Source: Microbacterium hominis NBRC 15708 (GTDB lineage: Bacteria > Actinomycetota > Actinomycetes > Actinomycetales > Microbacteriaceae). From it: a stretch of 64,000 nt of DNA. The stretch covers positions 62,001 to 126,000 of the forward strand of contig NZ_BCWI01000009.1 of the NCBI RefSeq assembly GCF_001592125.1, given 5' to 3'. Shown piece after piece: positions 27,717 to 35,689 of the stretch (position 1 is the stretch's first letter; each line of letters opens with the position of its first letter). The position numbers and the translations under genes were made by a program. Under the pieces are notes generated by a model, which worked only from the letters and a program-made list of their open reading frames with translations, had not been told where the DNA came from and ran no database searches.

Positions 27717-28442
27717 ATGACCCTCATCGACCCGACCGTCGGGAGCGCCGCCGACCCCGCCGGCGCGCCCGCCTACCGGCTGACCGCCGTCACGAAGACC
27801 TACCGACAGAAGGGGCGCGAGGTCCAGGCGCTCCGGGGCGTCGACCTCGAGATCCCCACCGGCGAGTTCGTGACCATCCAGGGCCCGACCGGGGGCGGGA
27901 AGTCGACCCTCCTGCAGCTGCTGGGGGCGCTCGACACGCCGACCACCGGGAGCGTCGTCATCGGCGAGACCGACCTGGCCTCGGCATCCGGCGCGGACCT
28001 CGAGCGCCTGCGCGCGCACGAGATCGGCTTCGTGTTCCAGGCGTTCAACCTCATCCCGACGCTGACCGCAGCGGAGAACGTCGCGATGGGCCTCGAACCG
28101 CTCGGACTCGACCGGGCCGAGCGCGACGTGCGGGTCGCCGAGGCGCTCGACCACGTGGGGCTGTCCGACCGCGGCGCCCACCGCCCGGGTGAGCTGTCGG
28201 GCGGCCAGCAGCAGCGCGTCGCGATCGCGCGCGCCATCGCGAAGCGCCCCCGCGTGCTGCTCGCGGACGAGCCCACGGGCAATCTCGACGAGCACATGCG
28301 CGACGAGATCCTCGTGGTGCTCGAGCAGCTCAATGCGGAGGGGCTGACCCTGGTCATGGTGACGCACGACTCCGCGGTCGCGAAGCGCGCACGCCGTCGG
28401 CTGCGCCTGGAGAAGGGGACCGTCCGCGACATCAGCCGCTGA
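27717..28442 (+). CDS. ABC transporter ATPase (MacB/LolD type)
   Basis: This 241-residue ATPase is the partner of the preceding permease. Walker A reads GPTGGGKST (56-64), with Thr-Gly-Gly-Gly in place of the usual Ser-Gly-Ser-Gly. The Q-loop is VFQAFNLIPTLTAAENV, the signature LSGGQQQRVAIARAI, Walker B VLLADEPTGNLD, and the switch His is in VMVTHD. ATG 27717 has GAAGAGAG upstream. An in-frame GTG at 27663 overlapping the permease stop is an alternative that adds 18 residues. Confidence 0.93.
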   Translation: MTLIDPTVGSAADPAGAPAYRLTAVTKTYRQKGREVQALRGVDLEIPTGEFVTIQGPTGGGKSTLLQLLGALDTPTTGSVVIGETDLASASGADLERLRAHEIGFVFQAFNLIPTLTAAENVAMGLEPLGLDRAERDVRVAEALDHVGLSDRGAHRPGELSGGQQQRVAIARAIAKRPRVLLADEPTGNLDEHMRDEILVVLEQLNAEGLTLVMVTHDSAVAKRARRRLRLEKGTVRDISR

Positions 28443-28466
28443 CGCGCGACGCACCGGGGCGGGGCC

Positions 28467-28472
28467 TAGGGT
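28467..28472 (+). promoter_or_regulatory. -10 element TAGGGT for corA (leaderless)
   Basis: TAGGGT ends 7 nt before ATG 28480, with no Shine-Dalgarno between them. Confidence 0.55.
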
Positions 28473-28479
28473 GGCTCTC

Positions 28480-29493
28480 ATGGCCCAGCCCCAGTGCGTC
28501 GTCTACGACGGCGGCATCGCCCACCCGATCGATGCCTCCCCGGCCGAGGCGCTCGCCGAGGCGCGCCGGCGCGGCGGGATGCTGTGGATCGGGCTGACCG
28601 CGCCGACCGACGACGACGTGCACGAGCTCGCCGAGGTGCTCCACCTGGAGCGCCTCGGCGTCGCCACGGCCCTCCGCACGCATCAGCGGTCGAAGCTGGA
28701 GCGCTTCGGCGAGCATCTGTACGTCGTCGTCCAGCCCTCCCAGTACGACGACACCACCGAGACGGTGCAGTGCCGAGAGGTGGACCTCTTCGTGGGCGCC
28801 GACTTCTTCGTCGTGATCTCCGGCGACGGCGCGGTCGACGTCGACCGGCTGCGCGCGCTACTCGACGAGCATCCCGACATCGCCGCGCGCGGACCGCTGG
28901 GCGTGCTCTGGGGGACCTTCGAGTACGTCACCCGGGGCTACCGCGACGTGATGGACGGCATCGAGCACGACATCGACGAGATCGAGGAGGAGCTGTTCGG
29001 CGAGGACGAGGGCGTGTCCCGGCGCATCTTCGCCCTGCAGCGCGAGGTGATCGACCTGCGACACGCGACGGCGCCGCTGCCGGCCATCATGGACCGACTC
29101 GAGCACTACGTCGCCCTTCGGACGCCGAACGGCGAGGCACCCGGCTACCGCGAGCTCGCCGACCGGGCCCGGTACATCGACGCGAGGGTCGCGGCGTTCC
29201 GCGAGACCCTCGACAACGCGCTGACGATCCACGCGACGCTCGTCGACCAGCGTCGCAACGATCAGATGAGCGAGATGACGCGCCGGAGCATCGAGCAGAA
29301 CGACCAGGTCAAGAAGATCTCGTCGTGGGCGGCGATCGGCTTCGCGCCGACGCTCGTCGCCGGCATCTACGGCATGAACTTCCAGCACATGCCGGAGCTG
29401 GCGTGGCCCTGGGGGTATCCGTTCGCCCTCGGGCTGATGGCGGCCGTGAGCGCGGGGCTCTACGTGGTCTTCAAGAAGAAGGACTGGCTCTAG
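28480..29493 (+). CDS. corA: CorA family divalent cation transporter
   Basis: This 337-residue protein has a long soluble N-terminal domain with helical segments (VEHDIDEIEEELFGED style acidic stretch) and two C-terminal membrane helices. The selectivity motif YGMN (GMN at 298-300) lies in the loop after the first helix. CorA forms pentamers that import Mg2+, Co2+ or Ni2+. The tail KKKDWL ends just before a large REP-like hairpin shared with the convergent gnd gene. The ATG at 28480 is supported by the -10 element 7 nt upstream. Confidence 0.92.
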   Translation: MAQPQCVVYDGGIAHPIDASPAEALAEARRRGGMLWIGLTAPTDDDVHELAEVLHLERLGVATALRTHQRSKLERFGEHLYVVVQPSQYDDTTETVQCREVDLFVGADFFVVISGDGAVDVDRLRALLDEHPDIAARGPLGVLWGTFEYVTRGYRDVMDGIEHDIDEIEEELFGEDEGVSRRIFALQREVIDLRHATAPLPAIMDRLEHYVALRTPNGEAPGYRELADRARYIDARVAAFRETLDNALTIHATLVDQRRNDQMSEMTRRSIEQNDQVKKISSWAAIGFAPTLVAGIYGMNFQHMPELAWPWGYPFALGLMAAVSAGLYVVFKKKDWL

Positions 29494-29579
29494 GCGTTTC
29501 GGCTCACGGCTGCGCCGCGCGCTCAACGACCGGTGGTTGCCGTCCCGGTCGTTGAGCGCGCGCAGCGGGTCGAAACGCC
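29493..29579. repeat. Large REP-like inverted repeat, probable bidirectional terminator (corA/gnd)
   Basis: A hairpin of about 35 paired bases spans the whole gap between the convergent stops. The left arm begins GGCGTTTCG and ends CGCGCTCAACGACCGG (29493-29533). The right arm begins CCGGTCGTTGAGCGCG and ends GTCGAAACGCC (29545-29579), with small internal loops and an 11-nt apex. The words TTGAGCGCGCGCAGCG and GTCGAAACG are like intergenic repeats I associate with Microbacteriaceae. Confidence 0.75.
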
Positions 29580-29601
29580 CCGCTCAGCCGCGTCGCCCGC
29601 C

Positions 29602-31095
29602 TCAGTGGGTGTCTTCGGCCTCGACCTCGGTGCGGTCGCCGGACCACAGCGTGTGGAAGGTGCCGGGCTTGTCGATGCGCTTGTAGGTGTGCGCTCCGAA
29701 GAAGTCGCGCTGGCCCTGGATGAGCGCCGCCGGCAGACGCTGTGCGCGCAGGCCGTCGTAGTACGCGAGCGACGACGAGAACGCCGGCGCCGGGATGCCG
29801 GCGGCGGCGGCCCGCGCCACGATGGTGCGCCAGGCATCCTGGGCGCGGGTGAGCGCGTCGACGAAGTACGGCGCCGTCAGGAGCACCGCGAGGTCGGGCT
29901 CGGCGGCGTAGGCGTCGGCGATGCGGTTGAGGAACTGGGCGCGGATGATGCAGCCGGCGCGCCAGATCTTGCTGACCGCGCCGAGGTCGATCGACCAGTC
30001 GTAGTGCGCGGCGCCGGCGCGGATCTCATCGAAGCCCTGCGAGTAGGCGACGATCTTCGAGGCGTAGAGGGCCAGGCGCACCTGCTCGATGAACGCGTCG
30101 GCCTCCGCGCCGCTCAGGGGCGCGGCGCCGTCGTCGTCCGGTCCCGGAAGGCCTCCGGAGATCGAGCGCTGCTCGGGGTGGCTCGACAGCGACCGGGCGA
30201 ACACCGCCTCGGCGATGCCCGAGACGGGCACACCGAGGTCGATCGCCGTCTGCACGGTCCAGCCGCCGGTGCCCTTGGCGCCGGCCTGGTCGAGGATGAC
30301 ATCCACCAGCGGCGCACCGGTCTCGGCATCCACCTGGCGCAGCACCTCGGCCGTGATCTCGATGAGGTAGCTCTCGAGCTCGCCGGTGTTCCACTGCGCG
30401 AACACGTCGGCGATCTCGGCGGGGGTCTTGCCGGTCGCGCGACGGATGAGGTCGTAGGCCTCGGCGATGAGCTGCATGTCGGCGTACTCGATGCCGTTGT
30501 GCACCATCTTCACGAAGTGGCCGGCGCCGTCGTGACCGATGTGGGTGACGCACGGCTCGCCCTCGGCGACCGCCGCGATGGAGCGGAGGATGGGGCCGAG
30601 CGTGACCCACGCCTCGTCGGGACCGCCGGGCATGAGCGACGGGCCGAGGAGGGCGCCCTCCTCACCGCCCGAGACGCCCATGCCGACGAAGTTGAACCCG
30701 CGCTCGCGCACGGCCTTCTCGCGACGGATGGTGTCGGTGAACAGGGCGTTGCCGCCGTCGATGATGATGTCGCCGGGCTCGAAGACGTTCATCAGCTCGT
30801 CGATGACCGCATCGGTCGGGCCGCCGGCCTTGACCATGATCAGCGCCGTGCGCGGCTTCTGCAGGCTGGCGGCGAACTCCTCGTAGGAGAAGGCGGGCAC
30901 GAAGCCGGCTTCGGGGTGCTCGGCGACGAGCTCATCGGTCTTGGAACGCGACCGGTTGAAGACGGCGACGGTGTTGCCCTCGCGCGAGGCGAGGTTGCGG
31001 GCGAGGTTCGAGCCCATCACCGCGAGCCCGACGACTCCGATGTTGGCCGTGGGCGACACGGGCGTGGTGGTCTCGGCAGCGGTCTGTTCGGGCAC
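29602..31095 (-). CDS. gnd: 6-phosphogluconate dehydrogenase (decarboxylating, NADP)
   Basis: Gnd oxidatively decarboxylates 6-phosphogluconate to ribulose 5-phosphate. The 497-residue protein has the NADP-binding NIGVVGLAVMGSNLARNLA, the catalytic region GVSGGEEGALLGPSLMPGG, HFVKMVHNGIEYADM with the catalytic Lys, and AGAKGTGGWT. The long-chain type has the expected length. GTG 31095 is chosen because GAGGAG lies 6 nt upstream on this strand; an upstream GTG (31128) lacks such a site. It converges with corA and lies next to the gluconate/idonate genes that supply its substrate. Confidence 0.95.
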   Translation of the reverse strand: MPEQTAAETTTPVSPTANIGVVGLAVMGSNLARNLASREGNTVAVFNRSRSKTDELVAEHPEAGFVPAFSYEEFAASLQKPRTALIMVKAGGPTDAVIDELMNVFEPGDIIIDGGNALFTDTIRREKAVRERGFNFVGMGVSGGEEGALLGPSLMPGGPDEAWVTLGPILRSIAAVAEGEPCVTHIGHDGAGHFVKMVHNGIEYADMQLIAEAYDLIRRATGKTPAEIADVFAQWNTGELESYLIEITAEVLRQVDAETGAPLVDVILDQAGAKGTGGWTVQTAIDLGVPVSGIAEAVFARSLSSHPEQRSISGGLPGPDDDGAAPLSGAEADAFIEQVRLALYASKIVAYSQGFDEIRAGAAHYDWSIDLGAVSKIWRAGCIIRAQFLNRIADAYAAEPDLAVLLTAPYFVDALTRAQDAWRTIVARAAAAGIPAPAFSSSLAYYDGLRAQRLPAALIQGQRDFFGAHTYKRIDKPGTFHTLWSGDRTEVEAEDTH

Positions 31096-31124
31096 GTCGA
31101 ACTCCTCAGGGATCAGTCGGGGAT

Positions 31125-32054
31125 TCACAAGTCAGCGTAGTCCGCCGCGGGGGTCGTCGGCGCAGCATGACGACGGGCGGTGAGCCGACGCGTCACCGAG
31201 ATGTCCCGGTCGCCGAGTCCCTCCGCGACGATCTCGTCGAAGATGTCGCGCAGGGCGGGCAGCAGAGCGGGGTGGATGCCGGTGGCCCCGGCCACGTCGG
31301 CGGCGAAGCCGAGATCCTTCACCATGTATTTGGCGGCGCCGGAGGGGGAGTCGTCGCCGGATACCAGTCGGTGCCGCCGGCTGGTGAGGAGGTTCGAGCC
31401 CGCGTAGCCGCCGGACAGGAGCGCCCACAGGGCGTCCAGATCCAGCCCCGACCGCGCGGCGAGCTCGGTCGCCTCGCCGAGCGCCGTGATGGTCGCCGCG
31501 ACGACGAGCTGGTTGCACGCCTTGGCGACCTCGCCGGCGCCCAGCGGTCCGAGATGCACGGCGCGCCCGCACGGAGCCAGGAGCGCCGCCGCGCGGGCCG
31601 CGTCGTCGCCGGCGCCGCCGATCATGATGGACAGGGTGCCGTCTTCCGCGCCGTCCGCCCCGCCGGAGACGGGACAGTCCACGACCCGGACCGCCCCGCC
31701 GCTGGTCCGATGGAGCCGCTCGGCGAGCGCGCGCACGCCGGTCGGCGACGAGGTCGAGCCGATCATCAGCAGCAGTCCGTCCGCGCCGGCGAGCAGCCCG
31801 TCCTCGCCGTCCAGGACGGCTTCCAGCTCGGGGAGGTCGGGGAGCATCACGAGGATCGCGTTGCTGCGGGCCGCGAGCTCGCGCGGTGTCGCGACGAGCG
31901 TGGCACCGCCGGCCTCGAGGTCGGGGCGCGGGGATCGCGTGAACACGCTCAGGGATCCGCGGGCGTGCAGCAGGCGACGCGCCATCGGCGCTCCCATCGC
32001 GCCCACACCGATCACGCCGAGGCGGACGTTCTCGTCATCGAGAGGAAGGGTCAT
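31125..32054 (-). CDS. NAD(P)-dependent beta-hydroxyacid dehydrogenase (HIBADH/GarR family)
   Basis: This 309-residue enzyme has a Rossmann motif GVIGVGAMGAPMARRLL, the substrate-binding CPVSGGADGAEDGTLSIMIGG, catalytic GAGEVAKACNQLVVA (Lys) and the C-terminal KYMVKDLGFA. The family includes 3-hydroxyisobutyrate dehydrogenase and tartronate-semialdehyde reductase; the substrate here is unknown. ATG 32054 has GAGGAAGGG upstream. It is divergent from the 2-hydroxyacid dehydrogenase gene, and the shared gap contains two IclR-type operator candidates, so it is probably in the same regulon. It ends 29 bp before gnd starts. Confidence 0.88.
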   Translation of the reverse strand: MTLPLDDENVRLGVIGVGAMGAPMARRLLHARGSLSVFTRSPRPDLEAGGATLVATPRELAARSNAILVMLPDLPELEAVLDGEDGLLAGADGLLLMIGSTSSPTGVRALAERLHRTSGGAVRVVDCPVSGGADGAEDGTLSIMIGGAGDDAARAAALLAPCGRAVHLGPLGAGEVAKACNQLVVAATITALGEATELAARSGLDLDALWALLSGGYAGSNLLTSRRHRLVSGDDSPSGAAKYMVKDLGFAADVAGATGIHPALLPALRDIFDEIVAEGLGDRDISVTRRLTARRHAAPTTPAADYADL

Positions 32055-32072
32055 GGAGGCCACGATAGCGGC

Positions 32073-32109
32073 TGTCCAACAGGATGGACAATGTTCAACA
32101 AAGTGGACG
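32073..32109. promoter_or_regulatory. Tandem IclR-type operators, pair 1
   Basis: Two 18-bp imperfect palindromes, TGTCCAACAGGATGGACA (32073-32090) and TGTTCAACAAAGTGGACG (32092-32109), are spaced 19 bp start to start. The same words and the same 19-bp spacing recur at 34139-34175, and the IclR-family gene lies between the two pairs. They sit in the divergent promoter region of two dehydrogenase genes. Confidence 0.7.
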
Positions 32110-32114
32110 TGCGA

Positions 32115-32120
32115 TAGAGT
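32115..32120 (+). promoter_or_regulatory. -10 element TAGAGT for the 2-hydroxyacid dehydrogenase
   Basis: TAGAGT lies directly after the second IclR-type site and 33 nt before ATG 32154. The operator pair would cover the -35 region. Confidence 0.45.
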
Positions 32121-32153
32121 GGTGATCACGCCCACCCGATGAAGGGATCACGC

Positions 32154-33257
32154 ATGTCGGACACGTCGATGGAGATCACCCCGTCCCCCGATGCGGGGTC
32201 CCCGACGGCCCCGTCGCTGCGCGCCGTCGCCGCCGTGCCGCTGCGGGAGGAGCTCTGCCGCCTCATCGAAGCGCTCGAGCCGCGCGTGCAGCTGGTGCGC
32301 GATCACGAGCTGGTCCCCCCGATGCGCGGGCCGGCCGACTGGTCGGGCGATCCGTCCTTCCGGCGCACGCCGGCCCAGCAGGAGCGCTACGAGCGCATGG
32401 TGGACTCGGCCGACGCGCTGTTCGGCATCCCCGACGTCGAGCCGGCGGCCCTGGCGCGCACCGTCGCCGCCAATCCGCGTCTGCGCTGGGTGATGACCAC
32501 CGCCGCCGGCGGCGGTGCGCAGGTGCGCGCGGCGCAGCTGGCGCCCGAGGCGCTGGAGCGGATCGTCTTCAGCACCACCGCGGGCGTCCACGGTGCGGCG
32601 CTGGCCGAGTTCGCCGTCTTCGGCATCCTCGCCGGGGCGAAGGACCTGCCGCGGCTGCAGCGCGACCAGGCCGCGCGGGAATGGCCGTCGGCGCGCTGGG
32701 AGATGCGCCACCTGGACGAGCTCACCGTGCTCGTCGTCGGGCTGGGGGGCATCGGCTCCGCCTGCGCGGAGCGCTTCCACGCGCTCGGTGCGCGTGTCTG
32801 GGGGACGACGCGCTCGGGAGAGCCCGTCGCCGGCGTCGATCGGCTCGTGCCGCTCGACGAGCTCGCCGACGCGGTGGCGCAGGCGGATGCCGTCGTCGTC
32901 ACCCTTCCCGGAACGGAGCAGACGCACCACCTCATCGACGCGCGCATCTTCGCCGCCGCGCGCCCCGGACTCCTCCTGGCCAGCGTCGGGCGCGGCAGCG
33001 TCATCGACGAGCGTGCGCTGCTGGCAGCGCTCGACGACGGCACGGTCGCCTTCGCGGCTCTCGACGTGTTCGAGGTCGAGCCCCTTCCGCGCGAGTCCCC
33101 GCTCTGGTCGCACCCGCGCGTGCTGGTGAGCCCCCACACGGCGGCACTGAGCAGTCGCGAGGAGGAGCGCATCGCGCGGCGGTTCGCGTCGGATGCGACG
33201 CGGCTGCTCGATGGCGCGCCGATGCACGCGGTTGTCGATACGGTCGAGTTCTACTGA
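32154..33257 (+). CDS. D-2-hydroxyacid dehydrogenase (NAD-dependent)
   Basis: The 367-residue protein has the NAD-binding fingerprint VLVVGLGGIGSACAERFHALGA, catalytic Arg in ASVGRGSVIDERALLAAL, Glu in LDVFEVEPLP and His in SPHTAAL. This is the family of phosphoglycerate, glyoxylate/hydroxypyruvate and lactate dehydrogenases. An N-terminal low-complexity stretch (about 25 residues) precedes the substrate domain. ATG 32154 has AAGGGA upstream; ATG 32139 is an alternative. It is followed by the IclR gene after 39 nt, with which it forms an operon under tandem IclR-type sites. The substrate is not inferable. Confidence 0.88.
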   Translation: MSDTSMEITPSPDAGSPTAPSLRAVAAVPLREELCRLIEALEPRVQLVRDHELVPPMRGPADWSGDPSFRRTPAQQERYERMVDSADALFGIPDVEPAALARTVAANPRLRWVMTTAAGGGAQVRAAQLAPEALERIVFSTTAGVHGAALAEFAVFGILAGAKDLPRLQRDQAAREWPSARWEMRHLDELTVLVVGLGGIGSACAERFHALGARVWGTTRSGEPVAGVDRLVPLDELADAVAQADAVVVTLPGTEQTHHLIDARIFAAARPGLLLASVGRGSVIDERALLAALDDGTVAFAALDVFEVEPLPRESPLWSHPRVLVSPHTAALSSREEERIARRFASDATRLLDGAPMHAVVDTVEFY

Positions 33258-33296
33258 CGTCCGCGCGTGCCGGCGGACTCCGCGCGAAGGAGGACC

Positions 33297-34094
33297 ATGA
33301 GCGACGACCTCGATGACCGCGCCGGACGCGACCCTGCGCCCGCCGTGACCCGCAGCATCCGCCTGCTGGAGCTTCTGGCCGAGGCGCGCCGACCGCTCAA
33401 CCTCACCGAGATCGCCGGGGGGCTGGGGCTGGCGAAATCGTCGACCGCGAACCTCTGCCTCGCGCTGGAGGCGGCGCGCATGATCGAGCGCGGTGCCCAG
33501 GGGTACCGCCTCGGACTGCGCACCGCCGAGCTGGGCGGCGCCTTCGCCGCGCAGTTCAACCAGGTGCGGGAGTTCTATGACATCTGCGACGCCTCGCCGG
33601 TGCTCGCCGGCGAGCTCGTGCAGATCGCGATCCTCGACGGTGCCGACGCCCTCTACATCGCCCGGCACGAGGGGTCGCGGTCGCTGCGCATCGGGACCCC
33701 GTTGGGCTCGCGGCTGCCCGCGGCCCTCAGTGCGACGGGGCGGGCGATGCTCTCCACGCTGACGGATGCCGAGGTGACGGCCCTCGTCGGGCGGGACGCG
33801 GTCTTCCCCCCGGTGACGCAGAACTCGACGCGCGATCTGGCGGGGCTGCTGAGCCGGCTCGTCGAGGCGCGCGAGCGCGGGTGGGCACTCGACGCCGAGG
33901 AGTCGTTCCCGGGCATCGTGGGCGTCGCCGTCCCGCTCGAGGGGTGGGCGCCGGGCGACCCGCAGCTCGCGATCGGTGTCGGCATCCCCGTCGCCGAGGC
34001 GACGCCGGAGCACGTCGACGCCGTCGCCGCGGCGCTCCGCGACGTCGCGCGACAGCTGACGAACCCGTTCAGCGCGGCCGCACGTCGCGGCTGA
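33297..34094 (+). CDS. IclR family transcriptional regulator
   Basis: This 265-residue regulator has an N-terminal winged helix-turn-helix (TRSIRLLELLAEARRPLNLTEIAGGLGLAKSS, split here by its recognition helix STANLCLALEAARMIER). The C-terminal IclR effector domain has DALYIARHEGS, GSRLPAALSATGRAML, RGWALDAEESFPGIVGVAVPL and IGVGIPV. IclR proteins bind small organic acids. AAGGAGGACC gives ATG 33297. Four operator-like sites of identical spacing flank the gene, two before the upstream dehydrogenases and two before the downstream transporter, so it is probably the local regulator and is autoregulated. Confidence 0.92.
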   Translation: MSDDLDDRAGRDPAPAVTRSIRLLELLAEARRPLNLTEIAGGLGLAKSSTANLCLALEAARMIERGAQGYRLGLRTAELGGAFAAQFNQVREFYDICDASPVLAGELVQIAILDGADALYIARHEGSRSLRIGTPLGSRLPAALSATGRAMLSTLTDAEVTALVGRDAVFPPVTQNSTRDLAGLLSRLVEARERGWALDAEESFPGIVGVAVPLEGWAPGDPQLAIGVGIPVAEATPEHVDAVAAALRDVARQLTNPFSAAARRG

Positions 34095-34138
34095 CGACCT
34101 CACGCCGGCCCGGGAAGCGATCTTCTGCGCGCTGACTG

Positions 34139-34178
34139 CGTTCAACATATTGAACTATGTCCACTGGGTTGATACTCT
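34139..34178 (+). promoter_or_regulatory. Tandem IclR-type operators, pair 2, overlapping a -10 element
   Basis: CGTTCAACATATTGAACT (34139-34156) and TGTCCACTGGGTTGATAC (34158-34175) repeat the pair-1 words with the same 19-bp start-to-start spacing. A TACTCT -10 element (34173-34178) overlaps the second site, ahead of the transporter gene. This would allow repression by occlusion. Confidence 0.68.
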
Positions 34179-34221
34179 GATCGCACACGCGGCCCAGCCG
34201 TGCCGATCAAAGGAGATGGCA

Positions 34222-35637
34222 GTGACAGAGCTTCGACCCCCCGTCACCGCGAGTGCGGCCGACGACCCCGAGTACGCGGCGAACCTTCGCCGGGCCACGC
34301 TGGCCTCCAGCATCGGCAGCGCGCTCGAGTACTTCGACTTCGCCCTCTACGGGCTGTCGACCGCGCTGATCTTCAACGTGCTCTTCTTCTCGCAGGACGA
34401 CCCGGCGATGGCGACGGTGGCGGCGTTCGCGACCTTCGGCGTCGGCTTCGTCGCCCGCCCGTTCGGCGGCCTGTTCTTCGGCGTGCTCGGCGACCGCCTC
34501 GGGCGCAAGTGGGTCCTCGTCATCACGATCCTCCTGATGGGCGGAGCCTCCACCGCCATCGGGCTGCTGCCCACCTATGCGCAGATCGGCCTGTGGGCCC
34601 CGGCCCTCCTCGTGCTCATGCGCCTTCTGCAGGGCTTCGGCGCCGGCGCCGAGCAGGCGGGCGCGACCGTGCTCATGGCGGAGTACGCCCCGGTGCGCCG
34701 ACGCGGCTTCTTCTCGGCGCTGCCTTTCATCGGCATCCAGGCCGGCACGCTGCTGGCCGCCGTGGTCTTCAGTCTGATCACCCTCCTGCCCGATGACCAG
34801 CTGCTCACGTGGGGGTGGCGCGTCCCGTTCCTGTGCTCGTTCGCCCTCATCCTCGTCGCCCTCTTCATCCGCATGCGCCTTCGCGAGACGCCGACGTTCG
34901 TCGAGCTGGAGAAGCATGAGCAGATCAACGACCGTCCGGTGCGGGAGATCTTCGGCCACGGCCTGCCCGGCGTGATCGTCGGCATCGGTCTGCGGATGGC
35001 CGAGAACGGCGGCTCGTACATGTTCAACACCCTCGCGCTCACCTTCTTCGTCGCCGTCGCCGGGCACAACGCCGACAAGAGCCTGCTGACCTGGGGCGTC
35101 ACGCTGGGCTCGCTCATCGGCATCTTCACCGTCCCGCTGTCGGGCGCCCTGTCGGATCGGATGGGACGGCGCACCGTCTACCGGATGGGCTCGCTGTTCC
35201 TGCTCGCGTACGCCTTCCCCGCCTGGTGGCTGCTCACCCTCGGCAACCACGCGATCGCCATCGCGGTGATCGCCGTCGGCATCGGCTTCGGGGTGAACGT
35301 CATGCTCGGACCGCAGTGCGCGATGCTGCCCGAGCTGTTCGGCAACCGCCACCGCTACCTCGGCGTCGCGATGGCGCGCGAGCTGTCCGCGGTGCTCGCG
35401 GGCGGCCTGGCCGGCGTGCTGGGTGCCTACCTGATCGCCGTCAGCGGCGGCAACTGGGTGCTCCTCGGCATCTACATGGCGACACTGGCCCTCATCACCA
35501 CGGCCTCCACCTTCCTCGTCCCGGAGACGCTGCGGCGAGACCTCACGCGCCTGGACGACGCCGTGAAGGTGTCGCGCGACGAGTCGGGGGAGGGCGTGTC
35601 CTCCACGACCGTGACGATCCGGACGGTCCGCTGGTGA
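34222..35637 (+). CDS. MFS transporter, metabolite:H+ symporter (MHS) type
   Basis: The 471-residue permease has 12 predicted helices and begins with the MHS pattern SSIGSALEYFDFALYGLSTALIF. The loop 2-3 motif is RPFGGLFFGVLGDRLGRKWVL, and LMRLLQGFGAGAEQAGATVL follows. Members import organic acids such as shikimate, alpha-ketoglutarate, proline or aromatic acids. GTG 34222 lies 6 nt after AAAGGAG; ATG 34216 directly abuts it and is less likely. Expression is probably under the IclR-type sites upstream. It is followed by an FAH-family gene, suggesting uptake and breakdown of a carboxylate. Confidence 0.9.
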   Translation: MTELRPPVTASAADDPEYAANLRRATLASSIGSALEYFDFALYGLSTALIFNVLFFSQDDPAMATVAAFATFGVGFVARPFGGLFFGVLGDRLGRKWVLVITILLMGGASTAIGLLPTYAQIGLWAPALLVLMRLLQGFGAGAEQAGATVLMAEYAPVRRRGFFSALPFIGIQAGTLLAAVVFSLITLLPDDQLLTWGWRVPFLCSFALILVALFIRMRLRETPTFVELEKHEQINDRPVREIFGHGLPGVIVGIGLRMAENGGSYMFNTLALTFFVAVAGHNADKSLLTWGVTLGSLIGIFTVPLSGALSDRMGRRTVYRMGSLFLLAYAFPAWWLLTLGNHAIAIAVIAVGIGFGVNVMLGPQCAMLPELFGNRHRYLGVAMARELSAVLAGGLAGVLGAYLIAVSGGNWVLLGIYMATLALITTASTFLVPETLRRDLTRLDDAVKVSRDESGEGVSSTTVTIRTVRW

Positions 35638-35652
35638 CGCGGTCCGCGCGCC

Positions 35653-35688
35653 CGGGGGAGGTCGCGGGGGAGTTCGCGGGGGAGTTCC
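35653..35688 (+). repeat. Three 12-bp tandem repeats, each containing a Shine-Dalgarno core
   Basis: CGGGGGAGGTCG, CGGGGGAGTTCG and CGGGGGAGTTCC run head to tail directly before the GTG at 35690. Each carries GGGGGAG, and the last copy is at normal SD distance. The repeats may supply stand-by ribosome sites or may simply result from slippage. Confidence 0.7.
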
Positions 35689-35689
35689 C

